64,000 nucleotides of DNA. It comes from Leifsonia virtsii. GTDB lineage: Bacteria > Actinomycetota > Actinomycetes > Actinomycetales > Microbacteriaceae. The DNA is taken from the NCBI RefSeq assembly GCF_030433675.1, contig NZ_JAROCB010000002.1, positions 868,001 through 932,000 of the forward strand, in the 5' to 3' direction. A program made the translations under genes and the position numbers. The notes under the pieces are model-generated. The model was given only the letters and a program-made list of their open reading frames with translations. It was not told the DNA's origin and did not search any database. Positions 18,784 through 27,151 of the stretch are shown here, in pieces. Every line of letters begins with the position of its first letter. The first letter of the stretch is position 1.

Positions 18784-21700
18784 TGCGCCGGTCATGGACG
18801 CGGTCGGCGGTCACCTCCCTCGCGCTGGGAGCCCTCGTCGCGACGGGCACGGTGACACCCGCCGAGGCGGCGCCGTGGGAGATCGCGCGCCGCACGTCCG
18901 CCGCGACCCTCGCCGAGGTGCGTGCCGCCGCGGCGGACCGCGAGGTGCGCGAGAAGGAGGAGACGACCGCCCCTCCGCCGGTGACCGAGGGCACCGTCCG
19001 CCCTGGCGCGACGTCGAAGGTCGCGGCCGAGAGCCTCGGCGTGACCGCGACCTTCTCGGGGCACACCGTCGACGACCAGCTGACCGTCACCGTGGGCGAA
19101 GCGCCCAGGACGGCCGAGGTCTCCGCGCGGGCTGAGCAGCCGGGCGGCGGCGTCCCGGTCTCCGATCCCGTCGAGATCACCGCCGTGGACGGCGCGGGCA
19201 AGGAGCGCACCTCGTTCCCGGCGAAGCGCGTCGACACCCGCGGCGGGGGCGGCAAGGGGCCCGTCGTGTCGGATGTCGTACCCGGGCTCGCCCTCGCGCT
19301 GAAGCCCGACTCGAAGGCGGTGAAGGCCGCCGACGTCGAGCTCGCGACGCTCCGCATCTACACGCGCGAAGGGGCGGGGGACCCCTGGGTGCAGCTGCCG
19401 TCCTACTACGACACGAAGACCGGGCTGGTGAAGGGCGAGTCGACGCACCTGTCGCAGTTCGTGGTGATCGGCACGAAGTTCGTCCCGCCTCCCGGACCGG
19501 TCGTGGTCCTCGACCCCGACAACGACGACGGTCGCGTCACGACTCCGGCCCCGCCGGTATCGGAGCTCGGCTACAACATCCGACTCGCACAGCTCGTCCG
19601 CGGGATCCTGCAGCAAGACTGCCGGGCTTCGGTGCAACTCACCCGTGAGGACCCGGCCGTCCCGTTCGTCAGTCGCACGACACGCGCTGGGATCGCGGCG
19701 AGCTTCAACCCCGTGGCGACGGTCGGGCTCGCGTTCAACACGCTCGACGGCGAGTCGTGGGGCGGTGGGGATGCGTCGCTCGGCGGCTCGCAGGTCTACT
19801 CGCGCGGCGGGGGCGCCGACGACGCGCTGTCGAACGCTCTCGTCGGCAACCTGCCCACGTACACGACACGGCCGGCCAGGAACCTGGGCAACAACGGCAC
19901 CTTCCCGGGCAGCGAGTTCGACGGGGTTCCCGGCGCCCTGACCCACCTCGAGGCGCTCTTCCTCGACAACAACCTCGATCGGGCGATCATCGACGACCCG
20001 GCAGGCTTCCAGCACATCGCCAACGGCGTTCTGGTCGGCCTCGGCACCTGGCTCGAGACGCAGGGCTTCGACTGCACGGATCCCGTGACCGGCGGCTGGC
20101 CCGCTCCGCCGTCGGCCGCCGACATCGCCCGCTGGCGTCTGCTCGGCCTGCAGAACTACCTGACCTACGGCGGGGAGCCGTTCTCGTTCTCCACCGGCAA
20201 CCTGGTGGAGCAGGAGAAGCTCTTCTCCCTTCCCGGTCTCGGCGGCTCGACCACCGACCTGACGCTGTTCTACAACTCGCAGGACGGCCGGCTCTCCCGC
20301 GTGGGCGCCGGCTGGTCGTTCGGGCTCGGCGCCCGCGCGCAACGCTTCGACGACGGAGGCGTCATGGTCGTACGCGGCGACGGCGCCAGCTTCGTCTTCA
20401 ACCCGGACGGCGCCGGCGGCTACCGCACAGAGCCCGGCCTGCACCAGACGCTGACCGAGCAGCCCGGCGGCCGGCTCCTGCTGACGGATGTCTCCGGGGA
20501 GTCCTGGGTCTTCGACGCAGGCGACATCGAGGGCATCGGCGAGCTCATCTCGCACACGGATGAGAACGGCAGCACGACCGCGCTGAGCTACGGCCCGGCG
20601 GATCCCGACGTGCAGCAGTTCGTCCCGCTCACGTCCATCACCGTGCCCGGTGGCCAGGTCATCCAGGTGCAATCGGACGCCGAGGGGCGCGTGACCGGGT
20701 TCACCCGGCCTGGCGGCGATCGCTGGAGCCTCGAGTACGACGCCGCGGGCGACCTGCGCACCATCACGCTGCCCGACGGGCGCACGCATCGGTTCGCCTA
20801 CGACGGGTCCCACCAGCTGCTCACCGCGACGGATGCGACCGGAACGCTGTACCTGAGGAACGAGTACGACGGCGCGGGGCGCATCGTGAAGCAGTGGGAC
20901 GCGGCCGGCAAGCTCCGCACCCTCGACTATTCGAAGGCCGGTCAGACCACTTACACCGACACACTCGGCCGGAAGAGCGTGTACTTCTACGACTCGGCGT
21001 TCCGGGTCACGAAGGTGCAGCATCCCGACGGCACGACGGCGTCGTTCGCGTTCGACGGCCAGAACAACGTCACGACCTCGACCGACGAGAACGCACACAC
21101 CACGCGGTACGCCTACGACAGTTCCGGCAACATCCTGAGCGAGACCACGCCCTCCGGCCAGGTGATCAAGTACACCTACACACCGACCGGGCGGCTCGCG
21201 ACGAAGACGGACGCGGGCGGGGCGAAGGGCGCGGCCCGCACCTGGGCATACGACTACGATGCCGCCGGCCGTCTGACCACGGTGCATCAGCCCGACGGGA
21301 CTGCACTTACGCGCCGCTACGACGCCGCCGGGAACCTGGTCGCGTCCGTCCAGCCGTCGGGTGCGACCACCACCTACGGGCACGATGCTGCGGGCAACAT
21401 CACGACCGTCACCGACGCGACCGGTGCCGTGACCCGGTACGCCTACGATGCCGCGGGACGGATCACGTCCGTCACCGATGCGAACGGCCGCACGACCGGA
21501 TACTCCTGGGACAGCGGCGATCGGGTCACCGCCGTGACCGACCCGGCGGGCGGAGTCACGGTCTACGGCTACGAGCCGAACGACCACGTCTCGTCGGTGA
21601 CCGACCCTGCCGGCGGGCGGAGCGCATTCGTATGGGACGCACTCTTCCACCTGACGCAGACGACAAATCCGGTCGGCGGCGTCACCGCCTACACGTACGA

Positions 21701-24700
21701 CGGTGAGGACTCACTCATCGGCGCGAAGAACCCGCTCGGCGACACGACGAATTACCGCACCGACGGCCAGGACCGTGTGACGGAGGTGACCGACCCGAAC
21801 GGCGGCAACTGGAAGCGCGAGTACGACGGCGTCGGCAACGTGACACGTGTCACGTCGCCGACCGGCGCATCCACCAGGTACGCCTACAACGCGTCCGGCA
21901 ACCTGCTGTCGCAGACGGACCCGACCGGCGCCGTCACCCGGTACGCGTACGACGGAGTCGGTCGCCCGGTGGCGGTGACGGACGCGGACGGCGTGACCAC
22001 CCGCTTCGCCTACGACGTGATGGACCGCGTCACCCGGGTGACCGACGGCGCGGGAAAGCACACCGACTACGCCTACGACGCCGACGGGAACGTCGTCACG
22101 GTCACCGACCGTAAGGGCGACGCCACGGTGTACGCGTACGACGCCGCCGGCCGGCTGCGCTCGTCGACGACCCCGACCGGGTCGACCACCTCCTACTCGT
22201 ACGACTCCGTCGGAAACGTCGTCGCGACGACCGACCCGCTCGGCCGCTCCACCACGATCGCGTACACGCCGACCGATCAGGTCGCCTCGGTCACGGACGC
22301 GGCCGGGAACACGACCTCCTACGGCTACGACGGCGCCGGACGCCGCACCTCCGTGACGGATGCGAACGGCCACACCACGCGTTACGCCTACGACCCGGCC
22401 GGCCGCCAGACCGGCCTGACCGACCCGACGGGAGCGACGACCGCCTACGGGTATGACGTAGGCGGCAGGCAGACCTCTCTCACCGCTCCGGGCGGGAGCA
22501 TCACCCGGTACGAGTACGACCCTGCGGGTCAGCTGACGCAGGTCGTCGAAGGGTACAAGAAGGGCGCGAAGCCGGGTCCCGCCGTCAACGTCTCGACCCG
22601 TTACGCGTACGACCCCGATGGCAACCTGCTGACGGTCTCGGACCCGAACGGGCACACCACCCGCTACACCGTGGACGCTGCCGGCCGCACCACGAGCGAG
22701 ACGAACCCGGTCGGCAACACCAGTCGCAGGACCTACACGGCCGCCGGCCGGGAGTCGTCCGTCGTCACGGGCACGGGTGCGACGACGAGCTTCCGGTACG
22801 ACAAGCGCGGCGACCTGGTCCGGCAGGATGCCGCAGGCGCGATCGCGACCTTCGAGTACGACAGCGAGCAGAACCTCATCGCCGTCACCGACCCGGGCGG
22901 GGTGACCGGGTTCCAGTACGACGCCGACGGCCGGATCACCGTCCAGCTCGACCAGCAGGGCGGTCGGCTGAAGACGGCGTACGACAAGGCGGGACAGACG
23001 GCGAGTGTCACCCTCCCGACCGGTAAGAAGCTGTCGTACACCTACGACCGCGCCGGCCGGGCGACCTCGCAGTCGTCGCCGTGGGGCGACCTGGCCTACG
23101 CGTGGGATGCCGTCGGCAACCTCACCCGCCTGGACCGCTCGACGGGCGTCGGCTCGGCGTACGCCTACGACGCCGCGGACCGCGTCACGGCGATCACGCA
23201 CACGACCCCGCAGCCGTCCGCTCCTGCCGTCCCTGTGGCGACACCGACGCCGGCGCCGTATGCGAAGGGCTCCGCCGCAGCCACGGCATGCACCGGAGTC
23301 TCCGGCTACCTGGGGGCTCGTGCGGCATCTACGACCGCAGCCCCGCTGTGCGAGAAGGCGGCGGAGTACGTGAAAGTCCGCACCCTCCCGGCCGAGGGCA
23401 ACCCCGTCCCGGATGGAGGCGTGCTCTCGTACCGCTACGCGTACGACGCCGACGGCAACGTCACCTCCGCGACCCGGAGGATCGCGTCCACGCCGGACAA
23501 GCTGGGTTCGTCCGCGCTGCCGACGACCCCTGCTCCCGCCACCTCCGTCACGACATCGACGACGGACTACGCCTACGACCCGCTGGGCCGCCTTGCGTCA
23601 TCGAAGACCACGGCGGGGGAAAAGAACACTTACGGCTATGACGCCGCCGGGAACCGGACGAGCTGGTCCCGGTCGGGCGCGAAGGACGGCGACTTCTCGC
23701 AGCGTGCGTCGTTCAACGACGCCAACCAGCTGACCGGGTCGGAGACCAGCGGTCGTGGTCGTGGCGTGAGCGCTGGCACCGCATCGTATTCGTACGACGC
23801 CGCGGGCAACCGGGTGAATCAGACGGTGGCGGGTGTGTCGACGCGGTTCGCGTACAACCCGGCGGGTCAGACAACGGAGGTCGCGCGTGAGGGCCGGACG
23901 ACCTCGTACGGCTACGACGGCCTGGGCCGGAACACGTCCGTGACCGACCAGTCCCGGTACGGGACTTCGACCACCCGTACCGTCTTCGACGGCCTCCAGC
24001 CCGCCCAGCAGTCCGCGCGGTCCACCGGCACGACCACGCTGATCCGGGACGCGCTGGGCAGCCTGGCCGAGCATGTCACCCAGGACGGCACCGCCACCTG
24101 GGACCTGCTCGACCGCCTCGGCTCGACGGTCGCCGGCGCGGCCGGCGGTTCGATCACGCAGTTGTCCTCCTACGAGGACTGGGGCGCCCAGCGTTTCGAG
24201 ACGGGCGCCTGGTCGGCACCCGAGAACTTCACCGGCGAGTCGACCGACCCGACCGAGGGCCTCAACCACTACTACGCCCGCACCTACGACCCGGCAGCGG
24301 CCGTGTGGACGAGTGCGGACCCGTGGCGCGGCCTCCTGACCCAGCCCCAGTCGCTGCACCGCTACGCGTACGTCGAGAACGACCCGGCGACGTCGTTCGA
24401 CGAACTCGGCTTCAAGGCGAAGCAGCAGCGACTGAAGCTGCCACCGCCGCTGCCGAAGTGCGAACCGCTGCGTCAGAAGTGCGGAGGCTCGCCGTTGCCG
24501 ATTGCTGGGACGGGTCCCACCAACATGTGCATCAGCGACCCCCGCCCACCGTGCTCATCGCAATACCTACCGCCGAGCCCACAGCCGTCGAGAGGTCCCG
24601 GATCGCCAGAAAGGCCGAAGGCGACTGGGCCGAACAGCAAGAGCGACGTCACGGACAGCCACGGATGCAAGCCAGGCACACTTTGGCAAAGCAACGCCTA

Positions 24701-25079
24701 TACGAACGGGAAGTGCGAGTCGGTCGAGGTCCTGAAGCAACAGGCTGCAAATGTGGGCAAGTTCTTCGACTTGTTGGGTTGGATCGGCGCGGCCGCTGGA
24801 TTGGCTTCCCTCATCCCGGGCCTTCAGTGGCTCGCTCCCATCGCCCTAGTGGCTGGTGCAGCCAGCACAATTTACAACTGCGTTGTAGGCGGAAAGAAGG
24901 TCGGGAGTTGCATCGTCGGCATCGTAGGTACTGTCATTCCCGGTGCAGGGAAGCTGTTGGGCGCTGCGCTAAGAGGGAAAGTCGAGGCGTGGATCTCAGA
25001 CGCGCTGTCTCAGGGGTTTGGTGCCCTGGGGATCGCAGGAGACGGATTTGGGATTGCGCAATTGGATGGTTTCAAGTGA
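18783..25079 (+). CDS. Giant secreted Rhs/YD-repeat protein with variable C-terminal tip
   Basis: 2098 residues. It has a signal peptide (about 1-30, TVTPAEAAP), an N-terminal region without recognised domain (30-455), and a DUF6531-like opening of the Rhs shell (about 460-520, FSFSTGNLVEQEKLF). Several dozen YD repeats follow (about 590-1800, RYAYDAAGR pattern). The Rhs core end is NHYYARTYDPAAAVWTSADP to NDPATSFDELG (about 1835-1875). After DELG comes a 220-residue tip with a Pro/Cys-rich linker and a hydrophobic Gly/Ala-rich segment (about 1993-2063). In the WapA/Rhs class the shell encloses and delivers a toxic tip. Lower GC in the tip suggests exchange. The start is fixed by TGATG coupling. 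Confidence 0.9.
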   Translation: MRRSWTRSAVTSLALGALVATGTVTPAEAAPWEIARRTSAATLAEVRAAAADREVREKEETTAPPPVTEGTVRPGATSKVAAESLGVTATFSGHTVDDQLTVTVGEAPRTAEVSARAEQPGGGVPVSDPVEITAVDGAGKERTSFPAKRVDTRGGGGKGPVVSDVVPGLALALKPDSKAVKAADVELATLRIYTREGAGDPWVQLPSYYDTKTGLVKGESTHLSQFVVIGTKFVPPPGPVVVLDPDNDDGRVTTPAPPVSELGYNIRLAQLVRGILQQDCRASVQLTREDPAVPFVSRTTRAGIAASFNPVATVGLAFNTLDGESWGGGDASLGGSQVYSRGGGADDALSNALVGNLPTYTTRPARNLGNNGTFPGSEFDGVPGALTHLEALFLDNNLDRAIIDDPAGFQHIANGVLVGLGTWLETQGFDCTDPVTGGWPAPPSAADIARWRLLGLQNYLTYGGEPFSFSTGNLVEQEKLFSLPGLGGSTTDLTLFYNSQDGRLSRVGAGWSFGLGARAQRFDDGGVMVVRGDGASFVFNPDGAGGYRTEPGLHQTLTEQPGGRLLLTDVSGESWVFDAGDIEGIGELISHTDENGSTTALSYGPADPDVQQFVPLTSITVPGGQVIQVQSDAEGRVTGFTRPGGDRWSLEYDAAGDLRTITLPDGRTHRFAYDGSHQLLTATDATGTLYLRNEYDGAGRIVKQWDAAGKLRTLDYSKAGQTTYTDTLGRKSVYFYDSAFRVTKVQHPDGTTASFAFDGQNNVTTSTDENAHTTRYAYDSSGNILSETTPSGQVIKYTYTPTGRLATKTDAGGAKGAARTWAYDYDAAGRLTTVHQPDGTALTRRYDAAGNLVASVQPSGATTTYGHDAAGNITTVTDATGAVTRYAYDAAGRITSVTDANGRTTGYSWDSGDRVTAVTDPAGGVTVYGYEPNDHVSSVTDPAGGRSAFVWDALFHLTQTTNPVGGVTAYTYDGEDSLIGAKNPLGDTTNYRTDGQDRVTEVTDPNGGNWKREYDGVGNVTRVTSPTGASTRYAYNASGNLLSQTDPTGAVTRYAYDGVGRPVAVTDADGVTTRFAYDVMDRVTRVTDGAGKHTDYAYDADGNVVTVTDRKGDATVYAYDAAGRLRSSTTPTGSTTSYSYDSVGNVVATTDPLGRSTTIAYTPTDQVASVTDAAGNTTSYGYDGAGRRTSVTDANGHTTRYAYDPAGRQTGLTDPTGATTAYGYDVGGRQTSLTAPGGSITRYEYDPAGQLTQVVEGYKKGAKPGPAVNVSTRYAYDPDGNLLTVSDPNGHTTRYTVDAAGRTTSETNPVGNTSRRTYTAAGRESSVVTGTGATTSFRYDKRGDLVRQDAAGAIATFEYDSEQNLIAVTDPGGVTGFQYDADGRITVQLDQQGGRLKTAYDKAGQTASVTLPTGKKLSYTYDRAGRATSQSSPWGDLAYAWDAVGNLTRLDRSTGVGSAYAYDAADRVTAITHTTPQPSAPAVPVATPTPAPYAKGSAAATACTGVSGYLGARAASTTAAPLCEKAAEYVKVRTLPAEGNPVPDGGVLSYRYAYDADGNVTSATRRIASTPDKLGSSALPTTPAPATSVTTSTTDYAYDPLGRLASSKTTAGEKNTYGYDAAGNRTSWSRSGAKDGDFSQRASFNDANQLTGSETSGRGRGVSAGTASYSYDAAGNRVNQTVAGVSTRFAYNPAGQTTEVAREGRTTSYGYDGLGRNTSVTDQSRYGTSTTRTVFDGLQPAQQSARSTGTTTLIRDALGSLAEHVTQDGTATWDLLDRLGSTVAGAAGGSITQLSSYEDWGAQRFETGAWSAPENFTGESTDPTEGLNHYYARTYDPAAAVWTSADPWRGLLTQPQSLHRYAYVENDPATSFDELGFKAKQQRLKLPPPLPKCEPLRQKCGGSPLPIAGTGPTNMCISDPRPPCSSQYLPPSPQPSRGPGSPERPKATGPNSKSDVTDSHGCKPGTLWQSNAYTNGKCESVEVLKQQAANVGKFFDLLGWIGAAAGLASLIPGLQWLAPIALVAGAASTIYNCVVGGKKVGSCIVGIVGTVIPGAGKLLGAALRGKVEAWISDALSQGFGALGIAGDGFGIAQLDGFK

Positions 25080-25516
25080 ACGCATATGACGAAATCGAGC
25101 AGCACGACTTGTTGCCCGGCCCGAGTGCCAACAAATGGGCGGAGGTTGCCATCGTCGGCGGAGTCGTCTGGATCGTAGGAACGGTCGGGTCGCTGACTTG
25201 TGCGCTTGCCCTGGTTCGCGACACGGGAGTGCTCGATCCCACCACCTTGAGTTTCATGGGTCTCTTCGTTGGTGGCCTCGCGGCACTCGCGTTCTCGACC
25301 TGGATGATGAAGGCCAAGGAGAAGAAGGAACTAAGCGCGGGCTACACGACGATGGCCCAGGGACACTACGAGGTTGAGCGACGTCATTCGCCAACGGGAG
25401 CGATCATGCGGCGTGCAGGCCAGCCAGCCTTGACCCAGGCGCAGTGGAAAGCTGCGATGGCCGCCGTTCGAGCTTACGAGCAGCGGTCAGGACGCGGCGC
25501 CAGGAAGCAGCGGTAA
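25076..25516 (+). CDS. Two-helix membrane protein, candidate immunity protein
   Basis: 146 residues, GTG start overlapping the Rhs stop (GTGA). Two hydrophobic helices (VAIVGGVVWIVGTVGSLTCALAL and LSFMGLFVGGLAALAFSTWMM) are followed by a basic C-terminal part (KAKEKKEL to GRGARKQR). Position and coupling directly after an Rhs tip are the standard place for an immunity gene. A membrane immunity protein fits a tip that looks membrane-active. No homologue is recognised, so the role is inference. Base composition is lower in GC than in the flanking housekeeping genes. Confidence 0.7.
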   Translation: MNAYDEIEQHDLLPGPSANKWAEVAIVGGVVWIVGTVGSLTCALALVRDTGVLDPTTLSFMGLFVGGLAALAFSTWMMKAKEKKELSAGYTTMAQGHYEVERRHSPTGAIMRRAGQPALTQAQWKAAMAAVRAYEQRSGRGARKQR

Positions 25517-25591
25517 TGGGGCATTGCTCAGGCCTTATCCTCCGAGTCGCAATGAGTGCCCACGATCGCTCGGTCTGAATGCGTCCGCTGA

Positions 25592-25717
25592 CAAACCACA
25601 AACCGGGGCACGGTGCTGAGACCGATCGTCCGCGACGCAATTGACCCGTTCGGTGCAGTCATCGGCGGCCTCGGCGGTTGGAAGAGTGCTGGCGGCAACT
25701 GGCCAGCGGTTAGGTGA
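25592..25717 (+). pseudogene. Remnant of a second C-terminal toxin tail
   Basis: An open frame without a convincing start codon gives 41 residues ending PFGAVIGGLGGWKSAGGNWP and then AVR-stop. Its stop overlaps the GTG of the next gene by GTGA, the same junction as between the Rhs tip and its immunity gene. It therefore looks like the 3' end of an older tip left behind after replacement, still attached to its immunity gene. Confidence 0.45.
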
Positions 25718-25917
25718 GCATGGTGAGTGAAACGACCCCTCCTTACGCGGACAGTATGCCTTTGGTGATCTTGGCCATCACAGTGCCGCTAGCGCTTGTG
25801 GTCGTCGTGGCCATTGTCCATGCTGCGTTGACGAATACCGGTGGGACCAGAAGGCGGCCGCCGACGCCTACGCCCTGCTCATCGCCGCAGCTGCTGGCTC
25901 CGCATGACGACCGCTGA
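25714..25917 (+). CDS. Small single-helix membrane protein, possible orphan immunity gene
   Basis: 67 residues from GTG 25714; ATG 25720 is the alternative. A short polar N-terminus (VSETTPPYADS) is followed by one strong membrane helix (PLVILAITVPLALVVVVAIV) and a Pro/Thr-rich tail. It overlaps the preceding tail remnant by 4 bp and the following gene by 14 bp, so all three appear coupled. No homologue is recognised. In an Rhs locus, displaced cassettes commonly leave immunity genes behind, which is the reason for the call. Confidence 0.5.
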   Translation: MSMVSETTPPYADSMPLVILAITVPLALVVVVAIVHAALTNTGGTRRRPPTPTPCSSPQLLAPHDDR

Positions 25918-26380
25918 CCTCGCCTCCACGATCCTCTGGAACAGGAGCGCTCTCAACGGTGCTGGGTGGATGAGTTGCATCCTCATACTCGAGGGCGGGG
26001 TTCTCGAGCTTCGTGGCGACAGCGGTACGGTGTTCCGTTCGCCGGTTTCGGCGGTCACTGCTCGCATCACGCCGCCGGGTGACCTGGAGATCAGGATCGC
26101 GGGCGAGCCGGCTCGCTACCGTCTCACGGTGTACAGCAACTGGACGACCCCGCAGCCGACGCCGCGACAGCTCCTGGTGCTCCGCGAAGCGCAGCTGCGG
26201 ACGGGTACTTCGCAGCGCGCACAGGCGATCATTCCCGCATGGCGGCGGGCGCTGGAGGAGTCCGGGGCACACGTCGTGGGCCGCCGCGGTCATGGCCCGT
26301 TCTACGTCATCGCTGCATGCGTCGTTGTGCCGGCGGTCACGGTCGTGCTCCTGACCTTCGCCACCCTCACCGCCCCGTGA
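25904..26380 (+). CDS. Membrane-tethered protein with PH-like N-terminal domain
   Basis: 158 residues, ATG start, overlapping the upstream gene by 14 bp. Residues about 20-90 alternate strands (SCILILEGGVLELRGDSGTV, VFRSPVSAVTARI, GDLEIRIAGEPARYRLTVY) as in bacterial PH-like domains. A helical stretch follows (QLLVLREAQLRTG), and one C-terminal membrane helix (FYVIAACVVVPAVTVVLLTF) closes the protein. It is convergent with paaG and ends 14 bp inside no gene, overlapping the paaG 3' end at 26367-26380. Function unknown; it may belong to the remnant toxin-immunity array. Confidence 0.6.
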   Translation: MTTADLASTILWNRSALNGAGWMSCILILEGGVLELRGDSGTVFRSPVSAVTARITPPGDLEIRIAGEPARYRLTVYSNWTTPQPTPRQLLVLREAQLRTGTSQRAQAIIPAWRRALEESGAHVVGRRGHGPFYVIAACVVVPAVTVVLLTFATLTAP

Positions 26381-27137
26381 ACCGCGGCTTCCGCTTCTCC
26401 TGGAACGCCGCAAACCCTTCCCGATAGTCCGCCGTGTCGCGCAGCTGCGCCTGGGCGGCGTTCTCGGCGGCCACGGAGCCCCACAGGTCGAGGGGGCCGT
26501 CGCGGAGGGCGTCGATGATGCGCTTGCTCGCCAGGAACGCCTGGGTGGCGCCGGTCGCGGCGGCGCGGGCGGCGGCGTCCACGGCCGCGTCCAGCTCGTC
26601 GGCCGGGAGGGAACGGGAGAAGAGGCCGCCGGCGACCGCCTCGGCGCCGGAGATGAGCGTGCCCGAGTAGATGAGGTCGAGCGCGCGGTGGGGGCCGAGC
26701 CGGGAGACCAGGAGCCAGTGCCCGCCCGAGTCGAGGGTGGCGCCGAGCGCCGCGAACGGGGAGCCCACCTTGGCGTCGTCGGCGACGTAGACGACGTCCG
26801 TCGCGACCAGGAGGCCGAGGCCTACACCGAGGCACGCGCCCTGAGCGGCGGCGAAGGTGGGGGCGGGGAAGTCCGCGATCCGGTGCAGCAGCGGCGCGAC
26901 CAGGCGGTCGAGGTAGCCGCTGACGTCGTCGGTGGTCGGGTCGACGCCCGCGATGTCACGGCCGGCGCAGAAGGCGCGGCCCTCGCCGCGCAGGACGAGG
27001 GCGCGCACGTTCGCGGCGGCGGCGTCGTCGTAGGCGGTGGCGAGGGCGCGGAGGTCGTCCGGGCCGAGCGCGTTCAGCTTCGACGGCGCGTTCAGGGTCA
27101 CGTGGGCGATGTCGTCGGCGATGTCCAGGTCGATCAC
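26367..27137 (-). CDS. paaG: Ring 1,2-epoxyphenylacetyl-CoA isomerase, crotonase family
   Basis: 256 residues, GTG start with GGAGG upstream. Crotonase marks are LNAPSKLNALGPDDL, the CoA-site GRAFCAGRDIAG, AQGACLGVGLGL and an active-site Asp in GATLDSGGHWLL, the position of the catalytic Asp of E. coli PaaG. The C-terminus ADYREGFAAFQEKRKPRFTG closely resembles PaaG. It converts the ring epoxide to oxepin-CoA. It lies 14 bp downstream of paaE as the last gene of the paaABCDE operon. Confidence 0.87.
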   Translation of the reverse strand: MIDLDIADDIAHVTLNAPSKLNALGPDDLRALATAYDDAAAANVRALVLRGEGRAFCAGRDIAGVDPTTDDVSGYLDRLVAPLLHRIADFPAPTFAAAQGACLGVGLGLLVATDVVYVADDAKVGSPFAALGATLDSGGHWLLVSRLGPHRALDLIYSGTLISGAEAVAGGLFSRSLPADELDAAVDAAARAAATGATQAFLASKRIIDALRDGPLDLWGSVAAENAAQAQLRDTADYREGFAAFQEKRKPRFTGR

Positions 27138-27151
27138 GCGTGGCCTCCAAT

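Noticed and set aside
18792-21650. Minus-strand open frame of 952 codons opposite the Rhs gene
   Set aside because: It mirrors the periodic YD-repeat coding sequence; the apparent repeats (RRVGDGRDV-like) are the antisense of YD motifs.
20550-24400. Periodic repeats resembling a CRISPR or satellite array
   Set aside because: The period is that of protein YD repeats in one long coding frame, with diverged sequence and no constant direct repeat with unique spacers.
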